DNA of 6,084 bases from an uncultured Paracoccaceae bacterium (GTDB taxonomy: Bacteria; Pseudomonadota; Alphaproteobacteria; Rhodobacterales; Rhodobacteraceae). Below, in pieces: positions 1 to 6,084 of the stretch (its first letter is position 1; every line of letters starts with the position of its first letter). The stretch spans positions 1 to 6,084 of the forward strand of contig CALHST010000357.1 in NCBI GenBank assembly GCA_938038825.1. Direction: 5' to 3'. The position numbers and the translations under genes were made by a program. The notes beneath the pieces were generated by a model, which was not told the DNA's origin, made no database searches, and worked only from the letters and a program-made list of their open reading frames with translations.

Positions 1-800
1 ACCAGCAACGCCCAGGGTGAGATGAAAACAGCGCCCAACAGTGCCAATCCTGGGATCAATGCCCCCCAGAACAGCGCACGGCGGGTTTCGCTGACGCGAT
101 AGCGTTCAGGCCCCCGCCCATACATCGCGGCCCCCTCGGCATAGGTATGCCCTGTGCGGCGCGCGCGCTGCCAGAACTGCGAAAACCGCGTCAGGGCCGC
201 ATCGTGGCGCGTCATTTCCGCATCCAGCCGCAACACCCGCCAACCGCCTTGGCGCAGACGGTAACACAGCTCGGGCTCTTCACCTGCGATCAATCCCGGG
301 TTGAAACCCTCCACCGCCTCAAAGGCGCTGACCCGCATCATGGAATCGCCGCCACATGATTTGACCTCCCCCGGCTGGGTGCTGGCCCATTCCCGGTCGA
401 TCATCCGGTTCCACCGGGTCATATCAGGGAATTTTTCGCGCCGCCGGCCACAGACAACGGCCACATCAGCATGCTTGATAAGGGCTGTGCGGGCCGTTTC
501 CAGCCATTGCGCATCCACTTCGCAGTCGCTGTCCAAAAACTGCACATATCCAACATCCGGTGCGATCTGGCGCACATGGGCAAATCCTGCGTTGCGGGCC
601 CGTGCCGCTGTAAAGGGGGTCGACATATCCAGTTCGACCACATCCACCCCAGCCGCGCGCGCCGCATCCGCAGAGCCATCTGTTGACCCGCTGTCTACAT
701 AAACAACAACTGCGCCCTGACCAGAAAGCGATGCCAGACAGGCCAGCAAGCGTTCCCCTTCATTGCGCCCAATCGCAACAGCTGCAATCCGATCAGTCAT
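1..800 (-). CDS. Glycosyltransferase family 2, 3' end cut off by the window edge
   Basis: An uninterrupted minus-strand reading frame begins at ATG 800-798 and leaves the window after 266 codons, so the C-terminus is missing. The GT-A fold is clear. A first strand (AAVAIGRNEGERL, residues 6-18) is followed by VDSGSTDGS (35-43), the usual nucleotide-sugar binding loop. FLDSD (88-92) supplies the DxD metal site, GGDSMMR (150-156) is the acceptor-side segment, and GEEPELCYRLR (173-183) corresponds to the ED-type catalytic motif, with E174/E175 as base candidates. From about residue 241 the chain becomes hydrophobic, suggesting C-terminal membrane helices that continue outside the window. It probably transfers a sugar from a nucleotide donor to a lipid-linked repeat unit on the cytoplasmic face; donor and linkage cannot be read. 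The start overlaps the preceding stop as ATGA, and AGAAGG lies 9 nt upstream. GT2 assignment is firm; the sugar is unknown. Confidence 0.9.
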   Translation of the reverse strand, partial: MTDRIAAVAIGRNEGERLLACLASLSGQGAVVVYVDSGSTDGSADAARAAGVDVVELDMSTPFTAARARNAGFAHVRQIAPDVGYVQFLDSDCEVDAQWLETARTALIKHADVAVVCGRRREKFPDMTRWNRMIDREWASTQPGEVKSCGGDSMMRVSAFEAVEGFNPGLIAGEEPELCYRLRQGGWRVLRLDAEMTRHDAALTRFSQFWQRARRTGHTYAEGAAMYGRGPERYRVSETRRALFWGALIPGLALLGAVFISPWALL

Positions 801-2392
801 TGTCTTGTGCCTTCTGAGTTTTGGGGACGGGTCCGCTGGCGCAGCACCCGCGCGGGAACGCCTCCGACAATGGCGCCCTCTGGCACGTCGCGACGGACAA
901 CGGCATTGGCCCCGATAATGGCATCTGCACCAACAGTCAGACGCCCCACCACAACGGCCCCGGCGCCAATTTCTACGCGGTCCCCGATAGAGGGACGCCC
1001 CGTGAGATCGTCAAAACCCGAAATGCCAAACGTGGTGTTCTGGCGAATGGTCACATCATCCCCGATCCGTTCCGCCACAAGGATCATACCGCCAAAATGT
1101 TCCAGTTTGACACGCCGCCCCACCACAACGGAAAACGGCAGGTCAATGCCACAGACCCACTGTGTGACTTTGTACATCACCCGATAGATCACGGTCAGCG
1201 GGGCCCGCAACACGCGTGCGCGCACCGACATCCGCCAGTTCCCGAACCGGTGCCAGAACAGCGCACAGAAACCTTGTGCAAACAGCGCCCGGTCATGGGT
1301 GCGAAAATCCTCGGCTACCAGGGCCCAAAAGCCAATCTCGTCGGGGTTTGCATTGACATGGCCACGTTGTGCTTCGCTGACATAGCGCCGCGTGGCATAA
1401 CGCGCGATATCCGCGTCATAATCCGCATCCCGCCGTAACTTGGCCAGCGGGGCAATCAGATAGCGCAGGTGATCCCCAAAGAACTGCAGCGGCAGATCTG
1501 TGTCGCGCCCACGCAATTTGGAAATGACCAATCCCAGGGCTGATCCGATCCAAACCGCAACGGCCAGAAGGAACACCCCAACCGGGCCAAGCCGTTTGGA
1601 AAAAAACCGCCGCCAAGAGCGATAGACAAAAGGCGGGCGACGGCGGCGCTGTTCCGCACCACTTTGCACACCTGTCGAGGCTCCTTCGACATGCACGACA
1701 CGGGCGTGCGGATGATATCGGATCTGCCCGCCCTGCTCGGTCAAGACCTGCATCAGATCCACTTCTTCATAATAAAGAAAATAGCATGGATCAAAGAACC
1801 CGGCCGCCTGCACAGCCTCAAGACGCATCAGCACCGCAGCCCCCGCCACCCAGTCTACAGGACCCGTTGGAGTTTCAGGGGGCAATGCGCGGGGTTTGGC
1901 CCGCAGCAACCGGTCCACAGGCCCAAAATGCACGGATCGCGCAATTTCAGAGCGCGCATCAGGAAAGCGAAAGGCCGCGGGCACAGGGGTGCCATCGGGC
2001 AGGACGATCCCGGCCCCAACCGCAACAGCGTCGGGATGTGCCTCAAGATCAGCCACCAAAAGATCCAGGGCTTCGTTTTCAAGCTGCGCATCCGGGTTCA
2101 GCAGAAACACGAATTCCGGGGGCTCTGCGCGCGCGGCCAAGGCGTTCAGCACCACATTGTTGCCGCGTCCAAATCCGTGATTGGTGGTTTCCAGCCACAA
2201 GGTTACCTGATCCGCCCACCCCCGCGTCTCGTAAGCGGATTGCAGGATCTGCGCGTCCTCCCCGGGGGAGGCATTATCGACCAGATGGATCTCAACAGGG
2301 CGGCCACCATGTTGGCGTGCCAAAACACTGTCGACTGCCGCAATCGCCAAATCAGCCGCGGCATAGTTCACAACGATAACCGCAATGCTCAT
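797..2392 (-). CDS. Bifunctional protein: GT2 rhamnosyltransferase-like domain fused to a serine-acetyltransferase-like hexapeptide domain
   Basis: This 531-residue protein has two enzyme modules. Residues 1-260 are a GT2 domain of the WbbL/rhamnosyltransferase type: VIVVNY (5-10), VDNAS (38-42), NHGFGRGNN (71-79), LLNPDA (97-102) in place of DxD, DWVAGA (180-185), and YYEEVDL (207-213) with the acidic catalytic pair. Residues about 270-291 form one hydrophobic, probably membrane-associated segment. Residues about 355-520 resemble a serine O-acetyltransferase: a helical lead-in, then hexapeptide-type turns (IGDDVTI, IGDRVEIGAGAVV, VGADAIIGANAVV) and the closing GGVPARVL (510-517). D417 and H432 match the CysE catalytic pair. 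The likely role is adding a sugar and acetylating a sugar of the same glycan (inference). The frame is open 49 codons further up, but that stretch lies inside the preceding gene. ATG 2392-2390 is preferred because of its AGGGG site and ATGA overlap, and because GT2 homology starts there. Confidence 0.9.
   Translation of the reverse strand: MSIAVIVVNYAAADLAIAAVDSVLARQHGGRPVEIHLVDNASPGEDAQILQSAYETRGWADQVTLWLETTNHGFGRGNNVVLNALAARAEPPEFVFLLNPDAQLENEALDLLVADLEAHPDAVAVGAGIVLPDGTPVPAAFRFPDARSEIARSVHFGPVDRLLRAKPRALPPETPTGPVDWVAGAAVLMRLEAVQAAGFFDPCYFLYYEEVDLMQVLTEQGGQIRYHPHARVVHVEGASTGVQSGAEQRRRRPPFVYRSWRRFFSKRLGPVGVFLLAVAVWIGSALGLVISKLRGRDTDLPLQFFGDHLRYLIAPLAKLRRDADYDADIARYATRRYVSEAQRGHVNANPDEIGFWALVAEDFRTHDRALFAQGFCALFWHRFGNWRMSVRARVLRAPLTVIYRVMYKVTQWVCGIDLPFSVVVGRRVKLEHFGGMILVAERIGDDVTIRQNTTFGISGFDDLTGRPSIGDRVEIGAGAVVVGRLTVGADAIIGANAVVRRDVPEGAIVGGVPARVLRQRTRPQNSEGTRQ
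810..815 (-). promoter_or_regulatory. Ribosome binding site of the left-edge GT2 gene
   Basis: AGAAGG on the minus strand lies 9 nt before ATG 800-798, within the 3' end of the fusion gene. Together with the ATGA overlap it fixes the start of the truncated glycosyltransferase. Confidence 0.6.
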
Positions 2393-3168
2393 GCGCTGGC
2401 CCCTGCTTGGCGACGGGCTGACAAGGCCCGTAAAAACAATCCGGGCAGAAGCATAAAGCAGGACGCATAACGCCCCACCAAGCGTCGTGGATTGCCAAGC
2501 ATGCGCCACAGCCATTCCAAAGCCAGCGCCCGGACCCAAGCCGGAGCGCGGGTCTGTGCACCGGAAATGAAATCAAGCCCGGCACCAATGGACAGGAACC
2601 CAACCTCTGGCAGGGCGGCATGGGCCCGCACGGCAAAGCGTTCCTGTTTGGGAGCCCCAAGGGCCACAAAGACAATGCGCGCGCCGCTTTCTTTGATATG
2701 GGCAATCGCGGCATCTGCATCCGGGCCTTCGGGATCAAACCCCATGGCTGGGGCCCGTGTCATGACCACATCTGTGCCTGGACAGGCCTTGTTCAGCCCA
2801 ACAGCCGCCTCTTGCAGGGACGTCTCGGTGGCCCCAAAAAAGCCGACGGGCATCTTCAGGGAACTTGCAAGCTCTGCGACAGGCAGCACAAGTTCCGAGC
2901 CGGGCACCAAACGGATATCGTGCTGTCCCGCCAGATGTGACAGCCACACGATTGGATTTCCATCCGCTGTGATATGTGTTTGCGCACCATACGTCGCCGC
3001 AAAAGCCGCATCGCGTTTCAACTTGACCACATGATCCAAATTCAAGGTGCCTACAGTAAACCCCTGCCCCTTTCGGAACCGCGTTTCCAAATCCACCAAG
3101 AGCGCCTCTTTGGTTGGCACATTGACACTAATATGATGTGTTGGCCCGTCTCTGCCCGTCCAATTCAT
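2389..3168 (-). CDS. WecG/TagA/CpsF family (GT26) glycosyltransferase
   Basis: A 259-residue protein of normal family length. Family landmarks appear in order: TLNLDHVVKLKRD (41-53), the TADGNPIVW block (68-75) whose D69 corresponds to the proposed catalytic aspartate of TagA, LVPGSEL (87-93), VALGAPKQE (168-176), and the C-terminal block with GAGLDF (195-200), RAP (207-209), LEWLWR (217-222) and NPRRLVGRY (226-234). Characterised members transfer N-acetylmannosamine (TagA) or N-acetylmannosaminuronate (WecG) to an undecaprenyl-diphosphate-linked GlcNAc, usually as the second sugar of a glycan. Here the same early-step role is inferred, with unknown donor. The arginine-rich appendage and following hydrophobic stretch (about 237-248) would hold it at the inner membrane. 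The start has AAAAGGG 5 nt upstream. Its stop overlaps the next start as ATGA. This is the only gene of the run with a separate 37-bp leader. Confidence 0.93.
   Translation of the reverse strand: MNWTGRDGPTHHISVNVPTKEALLVDLETRFRKGQGFTVGTLNLDHVVKLKRDAAFAATYGAQTHITADGNPIVWLSHLAGQHDIRLVPGSELVLPVAELASSLKMPVGFFGATETSLQEAAVGLNKACPGTDVVMTRAPAMGFDPEGPDADAAIAHIKESGARIVFVALGAPKQERFAVRAHAALPEVGFLSIGAGLDFISGAQTRAPAWVRALALEWLWRMLGNPRRLVGRYASCFMLLPGLFLRALSARRQAGASA
2400..2404 (-). promoter_or_regulatory. Ribosome binding site deciding the start of the GT2-acetyltransferase fusion
   Basis: AGGGG on the minus strand lies 7 nt before ATG 2392-2390, inside the last codons of the GT26 gene. It supports the 531-residue start over the upstream in-frame ATG at 2539, which would overlap the GT26 gene by about 150 bp. 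Confidence 0.65.
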
Positions 3169-3205
3169 AATAACCCTTTTACTCGTCTTACGCGCCCGTC
3201 ACAGG
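3169..3205 (-). promoter_or_regulatory. Short gap with ribosome binding site before the GT26 gene
   Basis: These 37 bp separate the acyltransferase stop from the GT26 start. They hold AAAAGGG (3180-3174) 5 nt before ATG 3168, which supports that start. I see no terminator hairpin or convincing promoter, so co-transcription with the upstream genes is expected. It is the only junction among the five operon genes without a stop/start overlap. Confidence 0.6.
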
Positions 3206-4255
3206 TCATGTTGTGACCACGGGCCGATGCGCCGTCAGGCGGTTGGCCAGTTTTTGCCAATACGCTTCCCAATAAAATGTCGATAGATGTGCCGCCAAAA
3301 GCGTGAGCGCATAGCTAAGCGGTCGCTTGAACACATAACGTTCTATATCGCTGCCCGTATTCATCCACCCCGCAATCATAAGCGGGTGATAGATATACAG
3401 GGCATACGAGATGCGTGCGATATAAGATGCCAGCTTGCATTCCAGCAAACGGCGCAGCCATCCAATGGATGAAAACATGACAATCCCAACCACCATCGCG
3501 GCAAAATACGCCCGTACATATAACAGCGCGCCCCCCATCGGGTGGCTGGATATGCACCACAGGACCACGGCAACAAACAACAAAGCCCCTGCCACGCGGG
3601 GGTTTTTCAAAGCCTGCGTTAGGCGCGCGCCATAAGCCTGTGCCACCAGGGCCAAGACCCCACCGGCAAAAATCTCGTCCACTCGCAAATGCGTTGCAAT
3701 ATTCGCAGGTTGGCCCGCCTGAATGCGCAACAGCGTAATAACAACAGCACCCACAGGCACCAGATAAAGACTGCGGCGCCCCAGAAACACTGTGGCCACA
3801 CCAATGAAGATGTAAAAATGCATCTCAACAGACAAAGACCACAGATGGCTCATGGGGGCATATACATCGCCACGCCCGCGCCCATCATGGCCGTAATTGG
3901 TGAAAAACAAGAGGTTTTCGACCACAGCCCACCAGCCAATGCCAAAGATCAAGACCATCAAAAACACGTACATCACCACCGAGGGCACAATACGCAGAAC
4001 ACGTTTGATCAAGAAGGACACAGGATCCGAATTCCGCATCAGGATCGAAACGATCAAAAAACCCGACAAACAGAAAAACAGCGACATGCCCATGGGCCCG
4101 GCTGTAGAGTTCAACTGCCACGCTTTTGGTCCTAAAGGGGCTGTATGCGATAAAATGACCAAGATGATACTGAGGGCGCGTACGCCATCCAGGACTTTGA
4201 TATGCTGATGCCCAGCCTGAGGGCCAGCACTGACGTTCGATTGAGGGGCACTCAT
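3206..4255 (-). CDS. Family-3 membrane acyltransferase (OafA/YrhL-like O-acyltransferase)
   Basis: A 349-residue polytopic membrane protein of usual size for the transmembrane acyltransferase-3 family, without the extra SGNH domain some members carry. The first helix has LDGVRALSIILVILSHT (22-38), containing the family's R-X10-H motif as R26 and H37; the histidine is the expected catalytic residue. FFCLSGFLI (60-68), RVLRIVP (85-91), HLWSLSVEMHFY (137-148, with E144) and YIARISYALYIYHPL (278-292) are further family blocks, with about ten predicted membrane segments. Relatives move acetyl or other acyl groups onto sugars of O-antigen, exopolysaccharide or Nod factors at the membrane. Modification of the repeat unit made by this operon is inferred. 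The start overlaps the polymerase stop as ATGA, and the Shine-Dalgarno match upstream is poor, so it probably depends on translational coupling. The acyl group and target sugar cannot be told from sequence. Confidence 0.93.
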   Translation of the reverse strand: MSAPQSNVSAGPQAGHQHIKVLDGVRALSIILVILSHTAPLGPKAWQLNSTAGPMGMSLFFCLSGFLIVSILMRNSDPVSFLIKRVLRIVPSVVMYVFLMVLIFGIGWWAVVENLLFFTNYGHDGRGRGDVYAPMSHLWSLSVEMHFYIFIGVATVFLGRRSLYLVPVGAVVITLLRIQAGQPANIATHLRVDEIFAGGVLALVAQAYGARLTQALKNPRVAGALLFVAVVLWCISSHPMGGALLYVRAYFAAMVVGIVMFSSIGWLRRLLECKLASYIARISYALYIYHPLMIAGWMNTGSDIERYVFKRPLSYALTLLAAHLSTFYWEAYWQKLANRLTAHRPVVTT

Positions 4256-5745
4256 GAATGGACCGGCCGTTTCGATGTGGGGACAAATCGCTCTGCACGC
4301 TCAGACGATTGTGTGGGACGCGGTCTACTGTCTGGAAAGCGCGTATAGGGATTAAGTGGCTCTGTCTCGGACTGCGGAGTCTCATGCTCTGCAGCCATTT
4401 CCGGGGATGCTTGCCGCAACCCCCCCCAGAGTGCGCCTGCCAACAACAACGTCATTGGACCAATGGTATTATTAGGCACCTGATATAATAAGGTTCCGGC
4501 CATGATAATGGAAACACCCGCTGTGACTCTGGACACTGTACGCCGTCGCGATACACCAAACATCAAGACCAAGGGTAGTCCCAGAAGACCAAAGTAAGGA
4601 ATATATCCAAGCCAGCCCCGCTCGCCCAGGATACTCATCCAACGTCCGTCCGAAACGGACACATCTTGACCTGTTTGCTCATCGCGAATGCGCCAACGTC
4701 CCCATCCACCCCAGCCGGCAACGGGTTTCAACTTGGCCCTGGCAATGAAATTCTCTTCGTTATCAAAGCGATACTGCAAAGACTCCTGACGCTCATACGA
4801 TATCCTGCCCACGGCTTCGGCGATCCTATCTACCGGAATGGTTCCAGAATGGCGCAAAGCAGGATAGGTCAGCACGAACACCGCCACAACAGCCGCAATA
4901 AACAGCTGAAAGCGGGCAGAAAAGAACCAGATCAACGGCAACAGCAGGATCGTCAATGCCAGAGCCCCGAAATTCCGGCTTACGAAAAGCACACCCAAAA
5001 ACCACATGCCCCACGCGATTGGTGGTATGCTGACACGCGTGATCTGTTTGTCCGATCGTACCAGGGCAAAGGCCGCGAACACACAGGTCAGCAAAAAGAT
5101 CCCAACCCAAAGGCCGTGTTCCAAAAAGACAATCGGGCGGAAAGCACCACCACGGATATGCTGCACCCAGACATGTTGGAAATAGCCATAGGTCCACTGA
5201 TGCAGCTGCGGGCTCATCCGGGCCTCAAACAGGACCAACAAGGAATACACCCCGCCTAAAATGACAAAAGCACGCAACAATTCCACATGGCTTTGTGCGC
5301 TGGTCAGCAGAGATCTGGCCAAGAACAGCGGGATCAGGAACAAAATGTTCTCGGTCATCATCGAAATGAAGTCGCGTATGCTCAGTGACGGAACAAAGGT
5401 TGGTCCAAAGACCAGAGATTCAGGATTGGTGACCACAGTCGCAATGGGCGAGATTACGGTAAGAGCTGTCAAAATGATCAGCGTACGACGCCCTTGATGG
5501 CTTAAAGGCACTGGGTTTTCTGCAGATTTTTCCGTGAACCGCGAGATCAGCACCCCCAGCAATATGCCAATCGTGACAGCCATGTTCTTGTCATAGGACG
5601 GCAGACCCGGCAGATCGATACGGAAATTTTCAGGCAAAAACAGCGCGCCAATAAGCGTGGCCCAAATCAAGCCTTTTAGGGCCCCCTGACTGGCAAAAAT
5701 GCCAAGTGCAACAAGTGGCCATGCAAAAAGCACAAATGTAGCCAT
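4252..5745 (-). CDS. Wzy/O-antigen-ligase-like polysaccharide polymerase, integral membrane
   Basis: A 497-residue protein with about 12-13 hydrophobic segments between residues 3 and 443, broken by one large hydrophilic loop (about 300-375). This is the usual plan of Wzy polymerases and WaaL-type ligases. RPIVFLEHG (203-211) just before a helix, and KPVAGWGGWGRWR (340-352) followed by DGRWMSILGERGWLGYIPY (366-384) in the loop region, resemble the blocks seen in proteobacterial O-antigen polymerase/ligase-domain proteins. R203, H210 and loop arginines are candidate functional residues by analogy. Such proteins join lipid-linked repeat units on the periplasmic side. Its place beside glycosyltransferases favours polymerase over ligase. 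An unusual 54-residue polar tail rich in Pro, Ser, Glu and Arg follows the last helix. An in-frame TAG at 5769-5767 confirms that the frame cannot start much earlier; AGGA lies 11 nt upstream. Specific assignment as Wzy is moderate, membrane polymerase/ligase class is strong. Confidence 0.85.
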   Translation of the reverse strand: MATFVLFAWPLVALGIFASQGALKGLIWATLIGALFLPENFRIDLPGLPSYDKNMAVTIGILLGVLISRFTEKSAENPVPLSHQGRRTLIILTALTVISPIATVVTNPESLVFGPTFVPSLSIRDFISMMTENILFLIPLFLARSLLTSAQSHVELLRAFVILGGVYSLLVLFEARMSPQLHQWTYGYFQHVWVQHIRGGAFRPIVFLEHGLWVGIFLLTCVFAAFALVRSDKQITRVSIPPIAWGMWFLGVLFVSRNFGALALTILLLPLIWFFSARFQLFIAAVVAVFVLTYPALRHSGTIPVDRIAEAVGRISYERQESLQYRFDNEENFIARAKLKPVAGWGGWGRWRIRDEQTGQDVSVSDGRWMSILGERGWLGYIPYFGLLGLPLVLMFGVSRRRTVSRVTAGVSIIMAGTLLYQVPNNTIGPMTLLLAGALWGGLRQASPEMAAEHETPQSETEPLNPYTRFPDSRPRPTQSSERAERFVPTSKRPVHS

Positions 5746-5757
5746 GACTATTACTGT

Positions 5758-5774
5758 CCTGAAAAACTATCAGG
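5758..5774 (-). repeat. Inverted repeat in the polymerase leader, overlapping the Shine-Dalgarno site
   Basis: On the minus strand CCTGA (5774-5770) and TCAGG (5762-5758) are perfect complements around a 7-nt loop. In RNA this could form a 5-bp hairpin whose 3' arm includes most of the AGGA (5760-5757) that lies 11 nt before ATG 5745. It may be a chance repeat, a protein operator half-site pair, or a weak structure limiting ribosome access. The short stem makes strong regulation doubtful. Confidence 0.35.
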
Positions 5775-5802
5775 GATGATCCTTACAAAACGTATCTGTC
5801 AA
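5774..5802 (-). promoter_or_regulatory. Weak candidate sigma-70 promoter for the five-gene operon
   Basis: A perfect -35 consensus TTGACA lies at 5802-5797 on the minus strand, pointing into the polymerase gene. At 17-bp spacing the -10 position reads TCATCC, a poor match. A more -10-like TGATAG sits about 24 bp away, too far for a normal spacer. Alphaproteobacterial -10 elements are often degenerate, so the site is possible, but it rests on the -35 alone. Confidence 0.25.
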
Positions 5803-5847
5803 TAAAAAGACCCAATTAGAGAATCTTGGAGGCACCCCCCACACCAA

Positions 5848-6084
5848 TCAGGATCTATATTGCCGCAGCTTACGTTTGATCCGGGCGCGCATGTCGCCAT
5901 CGGGCAACACCCGATCCGCCAGATCCTTGGCTGTGTTCAAACCACCACCCACGCCCCAGATCGCAAGGCTGCGTGGGCGCTTTAGGGACAGCACATTGTA
6001 GGAATTGCAAAGAATATGCTGCGTGCCAAACGTGGATTTGTACCCAACATTGTCGCCACCGGTGCCAAAATCAAACACAGCCGC
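5848..6084 (-). CDS. C-terminal fragment of a possible GNAT/BioF2-type acetyltransferase, 5' end outside the window
   Basis: The minus-strand frame is open from the right edge to TGA at 5850-5848, giving the last 78 residues of a longer protein. A GTG at 6078-6076 could be called a start, but the frame continues upstream without interruption, so I treat it as internal. The segment FDFGTGGDNVGYKSTFG (4-20 of the visible part) recalls the D-F-x-x-G-D-x-x-Y-K pattern near the end of GNAT-fold proteins of the BioF2/CelD type, which often sit in polysaccharide loci. This is pattern memory, not an alignment. A basic tail follows (RARIKRKLRQYRS), which could contact the membrane surface. If correct, it would be another acyl-transferring enzyme beside the operon. 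That a real gene ends here is likely; its function is uncertain. The next gene starts 102 bp downstream. Confidence 0.6.
   Translation of the reverse strand, partial: AAVFDFGTGGDNVGYKSTFGTQHILCNSYNVLSLKRPRSLAIWGVGGGLNTAKDLADRVLPDGDMRARIKRKLRQYRS

Larger units (their letters stand above)
5746..5847 (-). other. Intergenic gap and candidate operon leader
   Basis: The 102 bp between the right-edge gene and the polymerase gene are the longest non-coding stretch here. The stretch is A/T-richer than its surroundings. On the minus strand it holds a T-rich tract (GGGTCTTTTTATT), a TTGACA box, a small symmetric site GGATGATCC (5774-5782) and a 5-bp inverted repeat near the ribosome binding site. I see no strong GC-rich hairpin followed by a U-run, so there is no convincing intrinsic terminator for the upstream gene. 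Read-through from upstream and a new promoter are both possible. Confidence 0.6.

Noticed and set aside
890..1010. Repeat array suggested by recurring short motifs
   Set aside because: The recurrence comes from codons of the hexapeptide beta-helix turns in the acetyltransferase domain, not from DNA repeats or a CRISPR array.
821..1438. + strand open frame of 205 codons opposite the acetyltransferase domain
   Set aside because: Low-complexity, His/Pro-rich translation with no recognisable motif; it mirrors the hexapeptide coding repeats on the other strand.
1664..2470. Long + strand open frame of 268 codons opposite the GT2 domain
   Set aside because: It is antisense to a well-supported gene, its translation has no domain pattern, and long antisense frames are common in GC-rich coding DNA.
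2393..2539. Longer start for the GT2-acetyltransferase gene, adding 49 residues
   Set aside because: This stretch is inside the coding region of the GT26 gene, its translation does not look like a GT2 N-terminus, and the internal ATG has a better ribosome site and the ATGA overlap.
4666..5259. + strand open frame of 197 codons opposite the polymerase gene
   Set aside because: Gln/Arg/His-rich translation typical of the reverse complement of a membrane-protein gene; no supporting start context.
5801..5847. Intrinsic terminator after the right-edge gene
   Set aside because: There is a short T-tract on the minus strand, but only 4-bp stems (CCAA/TTGG, AAGA/TCTT) precede it, too weak to call.
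6076..6078. GTG as the start of a 76-residue protein at the right edge
   Set aside because: The frame stays open to the window edge and the residues before it fit the same protein, so this is more likely a valine codon inside a longer gene.

Overview
The window reads as part of an exopolysaccharide or O-antigen-type surface polysaccharide cluster from a GC-rich alphaproteobacterium. A Rhodobacterales (Roseobacter-like) host is my best guess, from codon choice and protein style only; there is no rRNA or other taxonomic marker. All six recognisable genes are on the minus strand, so transcription runs from high to low coordinates. The + strand shows no convincing gene.

In transcription order: (1) the C-terminal 78 residues of a protein cut by the right edge, possibly a GNAT/BioF2-type acetyltransferase (5848-6084); (2) a 102-bp gap, the longest non-coding stretch, with a perfect TTGACA box and a small inverted repeat that overlaps the next ribosome binding site; (3) a 497-residue multi-spanning Wzy/O-antigen-ligase-like polymerase (4252-5745); (4) a family-3 membrane acyltransferase (3206-4255); (5) a WecG/TagA/CpsF (GT26) glycosyltransferase (2389-3168); (6) a two-domain protein joining a GT2 rhamnosyltransferase-like domain to a serine-acetyltransferase-like left-handed beta-helix domain (797-2392); (7) a second GT2 glycosyltransferase, cut by the left edge (1-800).

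Three of the four junctions among genes 3-7 are 4-bp ATGA stop/start overlaps and the fourth is a 37-bp gap, so genes 3-7 are almost certainly one translationally coupled operon. The likely division of labour is as follows. GT26 adds an early sugar to a lipid-linked acceptor, the two GT2 enzymes extend the repeat unit, the acyltransferases decorate it, and the Wzy-like protein polymerises or transfers it at the periplasmic face. No initiating phosphoglycosyltransferase, Wzx flippase or Wzz/Wza export protein lies in the window; they would have to be elsewhere.

The most distinctive item is the GT2-acetyltransferase fusion. By eye its acetyltransferase half keeps the CysE catalytic Asp/His pair but has lost residues that bind serine. 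I see no wholly new system: this is a recognisable polysaccharide operon with some unusual details.
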